Source: Bradyrhizobium sp. CB3481 (GTDB taxonomy: Bacteria > Pseudomonadota > Alphaproteobacteria > Rhizobiales > Xanthobacteraceae). From it: a stretch of DNA of 64,000 bases. A program made the position numbers and the translations under genes. The stretch is from NCBI RefSeq assembly GCF_029714305.1, contig NZ_CP121647.1:6592501-6656500 (forward strand), read 5' to 3'. Below, in pieces: positions 50,431 through 59,415 of the stretch. How positions within the stretch are numbered: the stretch's first letter is position 1; every line of letters starts with the position of its first letter. The notes under the pieces are model-generated. The model did no database searches. It was not told the origin of the DNA and saw only the letters and a list, made by a program, of their open reading frames with translations.

Positions 50431-52494
50431 ATGCAGTACGGCATCGCGTTCACCCCCCTCGTTCCGACCATCGTGCTGTGGATTGCACTAGCCGCGATCG
50501 TCGTCATCGCGGCGCTGTTGCTGCTCGGACGCTCGCGCGGCGCCGCCGTGCGCGTCGCGGCGCTGGCGCTGATCCTGCTGGCGCTCGCCAACCCTTCCTT
50601 CACGCGCGAGGACCGCGAGCCGCTGTCCTCGGTTGCCGCCGTCGTGGTCGACAAGAGCCCGAGCCAGAATTTCGGCACGCGTAACCAGGAGACGGCCAAG
50701 GCGCAGGAGGCGCTGGTCGATACGCTGAAGAAGGTCAAGGGACTGGAGGTTCGCGTCGTCGAGGCCGGACAGGCCGACGGCGAGACCGACGGCACCAAGC
50801 TGTTCGGCGCGCTGTCCTCGGTGCTGTCGGATGTTCCGGTCGATCGCGTCGCCGGCGCATTCCTGATCACCGACGGCCGCGTCCATGACATCCCCGCCAA
50901 TGCCGCCGCGGTCGGCTTCCAGGCGCCGGTGCACGCCCTCGTCACCGGCCGCAAGGACGAGCGCGACCGCCGCATCGCGATCACCGCCGCGCCGCGTTTC
51001 GGCATCGTCGGCCAGCCCCAGACCATCACCTACCGCTTGGACGACCAGGGCGTCACCAACCAGCGCGCCAAGATTGTCGTTCGCCGTGACGGCGAAGTGA
51101 TCAGCGAGCGCAATATGGTCAGCGGCCAGACCGCCAATGTCGACGTCGACATCAAGCACGCCGGCCCGAACATCGTCGAGATCGAGGCCTCGCCGCTCGA
51201 GAACGAGCTGACGCCGGTCAACAACCGCGCGGTGGTCGCGATCGAGGGCGTCCGCGACCGGCTCCGCGTGCTGCTGGTATCGGGCGAGCCGCATGCCGGC
51301 GAGCGAACCTGGCGCAATCTCCTGAAGTCGGACGCCAGCATCGACCTCGTGCATTTCACGATCCTGCGTCCGCCGGAGAAGCAGGACGGCACGCCAATCA
51401 ACGAATTGTCGCTGATCGCATTTCCGACGCGCGAACTGTTCCAACAGAGGATCAACGATTTCCAGCTGATCATCTTCGACCGTTACGCCCGCCAGGGCGT
51501 GCTGCCGATCGCCTATTTCGACAATATCGCGCGCTACGTCCGCGGCGGCGGCGCGATGCTGGTGTCAGCCGGGCCGGACTACGCCTCCACCACCAGCATT
51601 TGGCGGACGCCGCTCGACACGGTGCTGCCGGCCGAGCCGGTGGGCGTCAGCGAAAAGCCGTTCTATGCGCATCTCAGCGATGCCGGCAAGCGTCATCCGG
51701 TGACGCGCGGCCTCGACGGCTCCGCGAGCGAGCCGCCGCACTGGAGCCGCTTTTTCCGAACCGTCGATACGCGCAACGCGATCGGCGCGCCCGTGATGAC
51801 CGGCGTCGACGGCAAGCCGCTGCTGCTCCTGTCGCGCTTCGGCGAAGGCCGTGTCGCGCTGCTGCTGACGGATCATATCTGGCTGTGGGCGCGCGGCTAT
51901 GAAGGCGGCGGGCCGCATCTGGATCTTCTGCGGCGGATGTCGCACTGGCTGATGAAGCAGCCTGACCTCGACGAAGAGGCGCTACGCCTGCAGATTCAGG
52001 GCAAGGACCTGGTGGTGCTGCGCCAGACCATGGCCGACAACGTGCCGCCAGTGACCGTGACCTCGCCGAGCGGCGCGACCAAAGAACTCACGTTGACGGC
52101 AAGCGAGCCCGGTACCTGGCGCTCCACCCTGCCCGCCAACGAGCTCGGGCTGTGGCAGGCAACCGACGGCGCGCTGAAGGCTCTGATCAACGTCGGACCG
52201 ACCAACCCGAAGGAATTTTCGGAAGTTACCTCCACCACCGACATGCTGAAGCCGCTGGCGCAGGCGACCGGCGGCGACGCGCGGCGCGTGGCCGATGGTG
52301 GCAGCCTCGACATGCCTCGCGTGGTGCCGGTCCGCGCCTCCGGCATCTTCCACGGTGACGGCTGGATGGGCGTGAAGATGCGCGACGCTAGCGTCGTCAA
52401 GGGCGTCGGCGTGCTGCCGATGTTCGCGGGCTTCGTCGGGCTGTTGCTGCTGCTCGGCGCTTTCGCGGCGACCTGGATACGCGAGGGGCGGTAA
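50431..52494 (+). CDS. Membrane protein with glutamine amidotransferase-like domain
   Basis: A 687-residue protein. Two N-terminal helices (LVPTIVLWIALAAIVVIAALLLLG and VRVAALALILLALANPSF) precede a vWA-like region (SSVAAVVVDKSPSQNF), beta-rich Ig-like repeats (about 200-265), an amidotransferase-like fold (LRVLLVSGEPHAGERTWRNLL ... LIIFDRYARQGVLPIAYFDNIARYVRGGGAMLVSAGPDY), more beta sandwich, and a C-terminal anchor (MFAGFVGLLLLLGAFAATWI). It parallels the plan of the preceding gene, with which it probably forms a membrane complex. Last gene of the MoxR operon. Confidence 0.82.
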   Translation: MQYGIAFTPLVPTIVLWIALAAIVVIAALLLLGRSRGAAVRVAALALILLALANPSFTREDREPLSSVAAVVVDKSPSQNFGTRNQETAKAQEALVDTLKKVKGLEVRVVEAGQADGETDGTKLFGALSSVLSDVPVDRVAGAFLITDGRVHDIPANAAAVGFQAPVHALVTGRKDERDRRIAITAAPRFGIVGQPQTITYRLDDQGVTNQRAKIVVRRDGEVISERNMVSGQTANVDVDIKHAGPNIVEIEASPLENELTPVNNRAVVAIEGVRDRLRVLLVSGEPHAGERTWRNLLKSDASIDLVHFTILRPPEKQDGTPINELSLIAFPTRELFQQRINDFQLIIFDRYARQGVLPIAYFDNIARYVRGGGAMLVSAGPDYASTTSIWRTPLDTVLPAEPVGVSEKPFYAHLSDAGKRHPVTRGLDGSASEPPHWSRFFRTVDTRNAIGAPVMTGVDGKPLLLLSRFGEGRVALLLTDHIWLWARGYEGGGPHLDLLRRMSHWLMKQPDLDEEALRLQIQGKDLVVLRQTMADNVPPVTVTSPSGATKELTLTASEPGTWRSTLPANELGLWQATDGALKALINVGPTNPKEFSEVTSTTDMLKPLAQATGGDARRVADGGSLDMPRVVPVRASGIFHGDGWMGVKMRDASVVKGVGVLPMFAGFVGLLLLLGAFAATWIREGR

Positions 52495-52522
52495 GGCGCG
52501 CGCCTCGGACCCCGTCGACAGC

Positions 52523-53731
52523 CTACGCAGCCTCGTTGGCGCGTCGCCATTTCGGGAATGGATCGGCAAGGGCGGACCATTCCGCGATGCGCATTCCCGG
52601 TTTTCCCGAAACGAGGCACTCATCGAGACGCGCCGTGAGCGCGTCCTGATCCATATTCGTGCCGATAAAGACGATCTCCTGCCGGCGATCGCCGTACATC
52701 TCGTTCCAGTTTTTCTTGAGCGACTGTCGCCAGAACGGATCGTCCGGCCAACGATCCGCGGGGACGTTTGCCCACCAGTATCCCAGCCCCTCGGTTCTGA
52801 CGATCGCACCGGCCTGGCTCAATTCGCCAAGCCATTGCGGGCGAGTTGCGATCCAGAAATGTCCCTTGGCACGGATGACGCCTGGCCAGCTTTCATTCAG
52901 GAATTGATGAAATTTCGCGGGATCGAACGGCCGTCGCGCGCGATAGACGAAATGCCTGACTCCGTATTCCTCGGTTTCGGGCTTATGGTCGGCAAAGCCA
53001 TAGAGCTCCTTGAACCACAGCGGATGTTGCTGTGCGCGTTCGAGATCGAAGCGGCCGGTATCGAGAATTCGCTCCAGCGGTGCGTTGGAGAAATTGGTCT
53101 CGATGATATCGGCCTCGGGATTGAGAGATCGGATGATCATTCGGGCAGCGTCACGTTCTCCCTGCGTCGCGGCATCGATCTTGTTGAGCACGATCACATT
53201 GGCAAATTCGATTTGCTCGACCAGCAGGTCCACAAGTGTGCGCCTGTCGCCTTCACCGAGCGATTCGCCGCGATCCGCCAGAAAAACGGTGGAGGAATAG
53301 TTCTTCAGCAGGTTGGCGGCATCGACGACCGTGACCATCGTGTCGAGGACTGCCACGTCGGACAGGCTTTCTCCATCTTCGGAGCGAAAATCGAAAGTCG
53401 TAGCAACCGGCAGCGGCTCCGAGATGCCGGTGGATTCGATAAGCAGATAATCGAACCGTTCGCTCTCGGCGAGCGCCCGCACTTCCCTCAACAAGTCGTC
53501 GCGCAACGTGCAGCAGATGCAGCCGTTGGACATCTCGACCAGCTTTTCGTCAGTCCGGGAGAGATTCGCACCGCCATCGCGGACCAGGTCGGCGTCGATG
53601 TTGACCTCGCTCATGTCGTTCACAATCACCGCAACCTTCAGGCCCTGGCGATTGTTGAGCACGTGATTCAGCAAAGTTGTCTTTCCAGCCCCGAGGAAGC
53701 CGGACAAGACGGTGACGGGGAGTTTTCGCAT
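52523..53731 (-). CDS. COG0523 (CobW-like) GTPase, putative zinc chaperone
   Basis: A 402-residue G3E GTPase. Walker [16 protein letters not shown], the metal motif CxCC in [16 protein letters not shown], Walker B/G3 region [12 protein letters not shown]4 NKID, and a C-terminal CobW_C domain with HFWIATRPQ and [12 protein letters not shown]0523 proteins deliver metals, mostly zinc under starvation (ZigA/ZagA/ZNG1). A 30 bp perfect Zur-like palindrome lies 68 bp upstream, supporting the zinc role. I start at MRKLPVTVL; an in-frame TTG 9 bp upstream is possible. Confidence 0.93.
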   Translation of the reverse strand: MRKLPVTVLSGFLGAGKTTLLNHVLNNRQGLKVAVIVNDMSEVNIDADLVRDGGANLSRTDEKLVEMSNGCICCTLRDDLLREVRALAESERFDYLLIESTGISEPLPVATTFDFRSEDGESLSDVAVLDTMVTVVDAANLLKNYSSTVFLADRGESLGEGDRRTLVDLLVEQIEFANVIVLNKIDAATQGERDAARMIIRSLNPEADIIETNFSNAPLERILDTGRFDLERAQQHPLWFKELYGFADHKPETEEYGVRHFVYRARRPFDPAKFHQFLNESWPGVIRAKGHFWIATRPQWLGELSQAGAIVRTEGLGYWWANVPADRWPDDPFWRQSLKKNWNEMYGDRRQEIVFIGTNMDQDALTARLDECLVSGKPGMRIAEWSALADPFPKWRRANEAA

Positions 53732-53798
53732 GGAGATCAAAAAGCCTCTTCAGTTCGCGAAGTCCCAACCGGGAAGGACGTTTCATTGGGCTCCGTCG

Positions 53799-53828
53799 AT
53801 GTATGTTATGTTATAACATAACATACAT
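53799..53828. promoter_or_regulatory. Zur box 1 (30 bp perfect palindrome)
   Basis: A 30 bp perfect palindrome centred between 53813 and 53814, with the core GTTATGTTATAACATAAC. TGTTATAACA-type words are the known Zur operators of alphaproteobacteria. It lies 68 bp before the COG0523 gene and would repress that gene when zinc is sufficient. Confidence 0.85.
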
Positions 53829-53951
53829 TTCAGAGACTGCTGTCAACAGAGGTCCGGGACTGTGGTGTTGCGCAAATCTCACACCCGACGATTCACGGAC
53901 CTGCCGGGGGCGCGATCGTTGGGATGACGATTGACACTTCGGCGGCTTATC

Positions 53952-53974
53952 CGATGTTATAATGTAACATCGGC
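53952..53974. promoter_or_regulatory. Zur box 2
   Basis: Arms CCGATGTTA and TAACATCGG with a 5 bp TAATG spacer. It shares the GTTATAAT-type core with box 1 and is 41 bp before the DUF2946 gene, the position expected for control of the + strand zinc-uptake genes. Confidence 0.8.
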
Positions 53975-54015
53975 GGGCCAAATGGGAGCCTGTCGGGGGA
54001 CAAGGCGCAGGCTTC

Positions 54016-54423
54016 GTGAACTGGTTCCGGAAGCATCTCAAGCACGGTTCGCGGCTGGCGCTGCTTGCGCTCGCGGTCCAGTTCGCACTGTCCTTCGGGC
54101 ATTTCCACGCTGCGGTAGCGCAGACGGCTCAGCTTGACCTGACGGATCGCGATCTCGCCGTCGCCGTTACGCTCTCCGCCCCGGAGGCGCTCACCGAATC
54201 AGGCCAGCCGCAACCGTCCTCCAATCACGATACCGACCGGCAGACTTCCGACTGCGCGATCTGCGCGGTCCTCTCGCTTGCCAGCAATTTCCTGTTCGCC
54301 ACACCGCCGCTGCTGGAATTGCCGCAGGCGGTCGAGCTTTTGCACGTAACCACCGGCGCCGAGTTCGCGCATCTTGGTTCACTGCATCCGCCGTTCCAGT
54401 CGCGAGCGCCTCCCGCTTCCTGA
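54016..54423 (+). CDS. DUF2946-like exported protein
   Basis: A 135-residue protein with an N-terminal signal or anchor (SRLALLALAVQFALSFGHFHAAVA), a His-x-His in FGHFHA, and a central CAICAVLSLASNFLFATPP, the Cys-x2-Cys plus hydrophobic helix that marks DUF2946. That family is often encoded next to TonB receptors and copper/zinc genes and its HxH and CxxC suggest metal binding, but its function is unknown. Starts with GTG at 54016; no ATG is suitably placed. Probably first gene of a zinc-regulated operon with the receptor. Confidence 0.75.
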   Translation: MNWFRKHLKHGSRLALLALAVQFALSFGHFHAAVAQTAQLDLTDRDLAVAVTLSAPEALTESGQPQPSSNHDTDRQTSDCAICAVLSLASNFLFATPPLLELPQAVELLHVTTGAEFAHLGSLHPPFQSRAPPAS

Positions 54424-54530
54424 CATCGATTGATTGATGCACTTCCGAGGGAATCGTCGCACCATCTGCGATCTCCCGAGGCGAAATCGGAATCGATCCG
54501 TCGCCTATCGACGGAATCAGGATCGGGACA

Positions 54531-56909
54531 ATGACATTCAAGAAGAAACGAGCGTTCCATTTCGGTGGAGCAAGCTGGCTGTTGCTATGCGCGACGGCCG
54601 AGGGGGCGTTGGCCCAAACCACACCACCGGCTTCGACGCAACTGCCTGAAATCACCGTGACGGCGCCAAGCCCGATCGTGCGGCGCAAGCCGGCACCGGC
54701 ACGAACGCCGGCACGCGTTGCCCGCGCCGCGCCCGGTCAGAACCGCGAACGCGCGCCGGAGCCGCAGGCCGCGCCCGCTGCGCCGGCCGCAGCCGCGCCC
54801 CAACAAGGTGTGCTGCCTGTCGTGACTGACCAGTTCGCAACCGTCACCGTGGTCCCCAACGAGGAAATCCGCCGCAACGGCGGCGGCACGCTCGGCGATC
54901 TCCTGTTCGGAAAGCCCGGCATCACCGGCTCGAGCTTCGCGCCGGGCGCCTCAAGCCGGCCGATCATTCGTGGTCTGGACGTCAACCGCGTCGGCCTCGT
55001 CGAGAACGGAGTCGGCAGCAACGGCGCGTCCGATCTCGGCGAGGATCACTTCGTGCCGATCGATCCGCTATCGACCAACCAGGTCGAGGTCATCCGCGGA
55101 CCGGCGACGCTGCGCTACGGTTCCACCGCGATCGGCGGCGTTGTCAGCGCAACCAACAATCGCATTCCTGATGCCTTGCCGTCCTGCGCGGCGCCGTTTC
55201 CGACATACGGACTCCCGACCAAGGCGCCACTGGCAAATGTGGGATCGCAGGGCTGCGTGACAGCCGAAACGCGGACCGCGGTGACGTCGGTCGATCGTGG
55301 CGTCGACGGTGCCGTGCTGCTCGATGCCGGCGGTGGAAACTTCGCGGTCCATGCCGACGCCTTCGGCCGCAAGGCCGGCGACTACTCTATCCCGAGCTAT
55401 CCGTATCTGACCGACCCGACCTTGCCCTTCAATGGACGCCAGCCGAATTCCGCATCCCAGGCGTACGGCGGGTCGGTCGGCGGCTCCTACATTTTCGATG
55501 GCGGCTTCATTGGCGCGGCGATTGCGCAGCACAACGCACTCTACCACATTCCCGGCATCGATGGCGCCGAACACCTCACCCGGATCGACGGAGAACAGAC
55601 GAAATTCACGACGAAGGGTGAATACCGGCCGGACAATGCGGCGATCGACGCGATCCGGTTCTGGGCCGGCGCGACTGACTACAAGCACAACGAAATCGGG
55701 CTCGCCGACCCTGCCGACCTGACGACGCTCGGCGTGCGGCAGACTTTTACGAGCAAGGAACAGGAAGGCCGCGTCGAGGTGCAGTTTGCGCCTTTCAACG
55801 TCCGCTTTGCTGCGTTGACCACCGCCGTCGGCGTTCAGGCATCGCACCAGAAGCTGACCGCGCCGAGCCCCGACGATCCCGGCAGCCCGGTAAACGGGTT
55901 GTTCGATCCGAACAAGAACACGAAGATCGCCGGCTACATCTTCAACGAGTTCAAGTTCAGCGACGTCACCAAGGCGCAGGTCGCCGGGCGAATCGAGAAC
56001 GCCAGCCTGAGCGGGACGGCGCCAGCCTTTGTCCCCGACGTGTTCGACCTCACCGTCGATCCCAACGCCATCGGCCCCGCAACGGCATTCAACCGCAACT
56101 TCACCCCGAAAAGCGGCAGCATCGGCCTGATCCAGAACCTGCCATGGAATCTGGTCGCCAGCATCACCGGTCAGTATGTCGAGCGCGCGCCAAAGCCGGC
56201 GGAACTGTTTTCGCGCGGCGGCCACGATGCCACCGCTACTTTCGACATCGGCAATCCGAATCTCGGTATAGAAACCGCAAAGTCGATCGAGGCCGGATTG
56301 CGGAGGGCGACGGGACCGTTCCGGTTCGAGCTCACCGGCTACTACACCAAATTCAATGGCTTTATCTTCCGCCGCCTCACCGGCAATACTTGCGAGGACG
56401 GTGTATGCCAACTTGGCCCAGGCCTCGAACTCAACCAGGCGGTCTACTCCCAGCGCGATGCGACGTTTCGCGGCGGCGAGTTCCAGTTCCAGTACGACGT
56501 GATGCCGGTCTGGAACGGCCTTTGGGGAATCGAAGGTCAATATGACATCGTTCGCGCGACGTTTGACGATGGCACCAATGTGCCTCGCATTCCGCCGCAG
56601 CGGCTGGGCGGCGGCGTCTACTACCGCGACGCCAACTGGTTCGCGCGCGTCAACCTGTTGCACGCCTTCGCACAGAACGATGTGGCCGTGATCGCCGAGA
56701 CCCCGACGGCCGGTTACAATCTCCTGAGGGCCGAAATAAGCTACAACACGAAGCTCGATCCAACCTGGTTCGGCGCACGCGAAATGACGGTCGGACTCGT
56801 CGGCAACAATTTGCTGAACGAGGACATCCGCAACCACGTGTCCTATACCAAGGATCAAGTCCTGATGCCGGGACTCGGCGTGCGGGCATTTGCCAACCTG
56901 AAGTTCTAG
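54531..56909 (+). CDS. ZnuD-like TonB-dependent receptor
   Basis: A 792-residue outer-membrane receptor. Signal peptide up to ALAQ; TonB box-like LPEITVTAPS; an Ala/Pro-rich spacer; plug domain with NEEIRRNGGGTLGDLLFGKPGITG, RGLDVNRVGLVENGVGSNGASDLGEDHFVPIDPLSTNQVEVIRGPATLRYGSTAIGGVVSATNN; then a 22-stranded barrel ending in GVRAFANLKF, with the terminal Phe typical of OMPs. The plug wording is that of ZnuD, the zinc/haem receptor. Placement behind a Zur box supports zinc import. The cysteine pair in the plug (SCAAPF, GCVTAET) is a feature also seen in ZnuD-like proteins. Confidence 0.92.
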   Translation: MTFKKKRAFHFGGASWLLLCATAEGALAQTTPPASTQLPEITVTAPSPIVRRKPAPARTPARVARAAPGQNRERAPEPQAAPAAPAAAAPQQGVLPVVTDQFATVTVVPNEEIRRNGGGTLGDLLFGKPGITGSSFAPGASSRPIIRGLDVNRVGLVENGVGSNGASDLGEDHFVPIDPLSTNQVEVIRGPATLRYGSTAIGGVVSATNNRIPDALPSCAAPFPTYGLPTKAPLANVGSQGCVTAETRTAVTSVDRGVDGAVLLDAGGGNFAVHADAFGRKAGDYSIPSYPYLTDPTLPFNGRQPNSASQAYGGSVGGSYIFDGGFIGAAIAQHNALYHIPGIDGAEHLTRIDGEQTKFTTKGEYRPDNAAIDAIRFWAGATDYKHNEIGLADPADLTTLGVRQTFTSKEQEGRVEVQFAPFNVRFAALTTAVGVQASHQKLTAPSPDDPGSPVNGLFDPNKNTKIAGYIFNEFKFSDVTKAQVAGRIENASLSGTAPAFVPDVFDLTVDPNAIGPATAFNRNFTPKSGSIGLIQNLPWNLVASITGQYVERAPKPAELFSRGGHDATATFDIGNPNLGIETAKSIEAGLRRATGPFRFELTGYYTKFNGFIFRRLTGNTCEDGVCQLGPGLELNQAVYSQRDATFRGGEFQFQYDVMPVWNGLWGIEGQYDIVRATFDDGTNVPRIPPQRLGGGVYYRDANWFARVNLLHAFAQNDVAVIAETPTAGYNLLRAEISYNTKLDPTWFGAREMTVGLVGNNLLNEDIRNHVSYTKDQVLMPGLGVRAFANLKF

Positions 56910-56935
56910 GACGGATGCGGCGACCCATGGGGTGG

Positions 56936-56960
56936 CGTTAGCTGGTGCTACCAGCTAACG
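56936..56960. terminator. Hairpin after the TonB receptor gene
   Basis: CGTTAGCTGGT (56936-56946) and ACCAGCTAACG (56950-56960) form an 11 bp perfect stem with a 3-base loop, 26 bp after the receptor stop. No long T-run follows, so it is a weak or factor-dependent terminator, or an RNA-stabilising hairpin. Confidence 0.55.
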
Positions 56961-57001
56961 TTCAGGCGAAGCCCCTCGGGAAGCGGATGCATATCGAATA
57001 G

Positions 57002-58801
57002 ATGACTTCGTCCATCAATGTTCACGTCTATAGCGACGCGCTGGTTCTGCTTGGCACCGCTGGCGTGGTCATTCCCCTGGTGCGGCGGTTCGGCTTCAAC
57101 CCGGTTCTCGGCTACCTCGTAGCTGGCGCGATCCTCGGACCGCTTGGGCTCGGATCGTTCATCGACCGCTTTCCGCTGCTCTACTGGTTCACCGTCGTCG
57201 ACGCGGAAAACGTCTCCGGAATCGCGAACCTTGGCGTCGTGTTCCTGCTCTTCCTCATCGGCATGGAGCTGTCCTACGAACGACTGAAGGCGATGCACCG
57301 CCTGATCTTCGGCTTGGGCAGCCTGCAGATCGTCCTTTCGACGGCGGCGATCGGCCTTGTCGCCGCGCTGGCCGGCACCAAGGCTCCGGTGCCGCTCATC
57401 CTTGGTGCCTGTCTTGCCTTGTCTTCGACCGCCATTGTCATGGAGATTCTTGGGCGACAGAAACGGCTCCATACGAGCGCAGGGCGGGCGAGCTTTGCCG
57501 TTCTCCTCGCGCAGGATCTGGCGGTCGCCCCTCTTCTGCTCTTCATCTCAATCTTTGGCGCGGGAGAATCCGGTTCTGTCATCACGACGCTGGCGCTCGC
57601 ACTCACCAACGCCACCGTCGCGCTCGTGGTGATCGTCGTCGCCGGCCGCGTCGTGATGCGCCCGCTCTTTCGCCTCGTGGCCTCGGCCGGCATGAGCGAC
57701 CTGTTCGTCGCGACCACACTGTTTGTGATCGTCGCAACCGGCGTGGCTGCCGCAGTGGCCGGCGTTTCGATGGCGCTTGGCGCCTTCGTCGCAGGCCTGC
57801 TGCTGGCCGAGACGGAATTCCGCAAGGCGATCGAGACCGCCATCGATCCGTTCAAGGGCCTCCTGCTCGGCCTGTTCTTCTTCACGGTCGGCATGAATAT
57901 CGATTTTGGCCAGATTATCCGCGACCCGGTCTGGCTGATCGCGGGCGCCGCCGGGCTGATCGTCGTAAAGTCGACCATCCTCGTTTTTCTGGCCCGTATG
58001 TTTCGCCTCTCCTGGCCGGCGTCGATCGAGGTCGGGCTGCTGCTCGGTCCCGGCGGCGAGTTCGCTTTTGTCGGCATCGGCATGGCGACGACACTTGGCC
58101 TGATCGACGCCAACATATCGAGCTTCGCCGTCGCGCTGACCACGCTGACCATGATGCTTACGCCGGCACTATCGCATGTCGCGCGACGGCTGGCGCCGAT
58201 GGTGCGCCAGGACAAGCCGCTTGATCCCGAGCTCACCGTCGCGCCGAGCGCCGGCAGGGGCCATGCCATTGTCGTCGGACATGGCCGCGTTGGACAGGTC
58301 GTCTGCGCGATGCTGGACCACCACCAGTTCAAGTACCTCGCCGTCGACAACGACGCTGCGGCCGTTCCGGAGCAGCGGAGGCAAGGACGCACGGTCTTCT
58401 ACGGCGATGCCACCAATCCGGAGTTCTTGAAAAGCTGCGGCCTCATGGAGGCTGCCGCCGTGATCGTCACCATTAACGAGGCTGAAGGCATCGATGAAAT
58501 CGTCGCGCAGGTGCGCGCCTTGCGGAAGGATGTGCTGATCGTTTCGCGTGCGCGCGACGCTGACCACGCGCGGCATCTCTACGGTATCGGCGTTACCGAC
58601 GCCGTGCCGGAAACCATCGAGGCCAGCCTGCTGTTGTCAGAGGCCGCACTAATCGGCCTGGGTGTGGCAATGGGGCTGGTCGTTGCTTCCATCCACGAGA
58701 AGCGCGAGGAGTTTCGGCACGAATTGCAGCAGGCCGCCGGAGGTACGCCGTCGGCATCCAAGCCGGTGGCCGGCACCAAACGGCGTCGACTTCTCCGATA
58801 G
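57002..58801 (+). CDS. CPA2 family cation:proton antiporter (KefB/YbaL-like)
   Basis: A 599-residue transporter. Residues ~10-395 form 12-13 membrane helices of the monovalent cation:proton antiporter-2 fold, with GYLVAGAILGPLGLG, FLIGMELSYERL and ACLALSSTAIVMEIL. A linker leads to an RCK/TrkA_N domain (about 418-540) with the NAD motif GHGRVGQVVCAMLD and the following VDND. It exchanges K+ or Na+ for protons, gated by nucleotide or thiol adducts. A C-terminal ~60 residue basic tail follows. No glutathione-ancillary gene (KefF/G) is adjacent. Confidence 0.92.
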   Translation: MTSSINVHVYSDALVLLGTAGVVIPLVRRFGFNPVLGYLVAGAILGPLGLGSFIDRFPLLYWFTVVDAENVSGIANLGVVFLLFLIGMELSYERLKAMHRLIFGLGSLQIVLSTAAIGLVAALAGTKAPVPLILGACLALSSTAIVMEILGRQKRLHTSAGRASFAVLLAQDLAVAPLLLFISIFGAGESGSVITTLALALTNATVALVVIVVAGRVVMRPLFRLVASAGMSDLFVATTLFVIVATGVAAAVAGVSMALGAFVAGLLLAETEFRKAIETAIDPFKGLLLGLFFFTVGMNIDFGQIIRDPVWLIAGAAGLIVVKSTILVFLARMFRLSWPASIEVGLLLGPGGEFAFVGIGMATTLGLIDANISSFAVALTTLTMMLTPALSHVARRLAPMVRQDKPLDPELTVAPSAGRGHAIVVGHGRVGQVVCAMLDHHQFKYLAVDNDAAAVPEQRRQGRTVFYGDATNPEFLKSCGLMEAAAVIVTINEAEGIDEIVAQVRALRKDVLIVSRARDADHARHLYGIGVTDAVPETIEASLLLSEAALIGLGVAMGLVVASIHEKREEFRHELQQAAGGTPSASKPVAGTKRRRLLR

Positions 58802-58835
58802 CGCGACCGGCCGCCGCGTCAATTCGCCGGCGGCG

Positions 58836-59348
58836 CTACCGCGCCTTGCTCCAGTCCGGCCGGATATCGCCGGAGACGCCGTCGAAGGCACCCTCGACCA
58901 GCTCCGCGACCAGAAGGCGGCTGTAGTCGACGGGGCCCGGCATGATCGCCCGTCCCTTCGGGATGACCTTGAAACCGACGCGGCGGTAATAGGGCTCGTC
59001 GCCGACCAGAACGACCAGCCGATGGCCCTTGGCCTTGGCATCCTGCAGCGAGCGATCGAGCAGCATGCGGCCGACCCCGCGGCCACGGAACGGTGGCTCG
59101 ACGGTCAACGGCCCGAGCATCAGGGCCGGCGTGTCGCCGATGCAGATCGGCAGCTGGCGCACCGAGCCGACCAATAGCGTGCCAATACGCGCCGTGAACG
59201 AGAGGTCGAGCAGATGGTCGACATGCTCGCGCAGGCGATAGGCGCTCAGCACGAAGCGGCCGGGTCCGAAGGTGCGCTCGTGCAGGCGTTCGATCGCCTG
59301 CGCGTCCTTTGGAGTTTCGGCGAGGATGGTGACGTCAAGTTCGCTCAT
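58836..59348 (-). CDS. GNAT family N-acetyltransferase
   Basis: A 170-residue GNAT enzyme with the acetyl-CoA loop LTVEPPFRGRGVGRMLLDRSLQDAKAKGHRLVVLVGDEPYYRRVGFKVIPK: the V-E-P.....G.G.G motif A, and the YYRRVGF motif B. It belongs to the YhbS-like branch, whose substrates are mostly unknown. I start at MSELDV at 59348, since homology begins there; an upstream in-frame Met is less likely. Convergent with the CPA2 antiporter gene and 67 bp from the GT2 gene. Confidence 0.9.
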   Translation of the reverse strand: MSELDVTILAETPKDAQAIERLHERTFGPGRFVLSAYRLREHVDHLLDLSFTARIGTLLVGSVRQLPICIGDTPALMLGPLTVEPPFRGRGVGRMLLDRSLQDAKAKGHRLVVLVGDEPYYRRVGFKVIPKGRAIMPGPVDYSRLLVAELVEGAFDGVSGDIRPDWSKAR

Positions 59349-59415
59349 GATGGGCGCGGGATAGCATCTGGCGGCGGCGCGGTCCATCGCTGGAAACGGC
59401 CATCCCGGTATTGCC

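Noticed and set aside
55068-56858. 596-codon open frame on the minus strand
   Set aside because: Antisense shadow of the TonB receptor gene.
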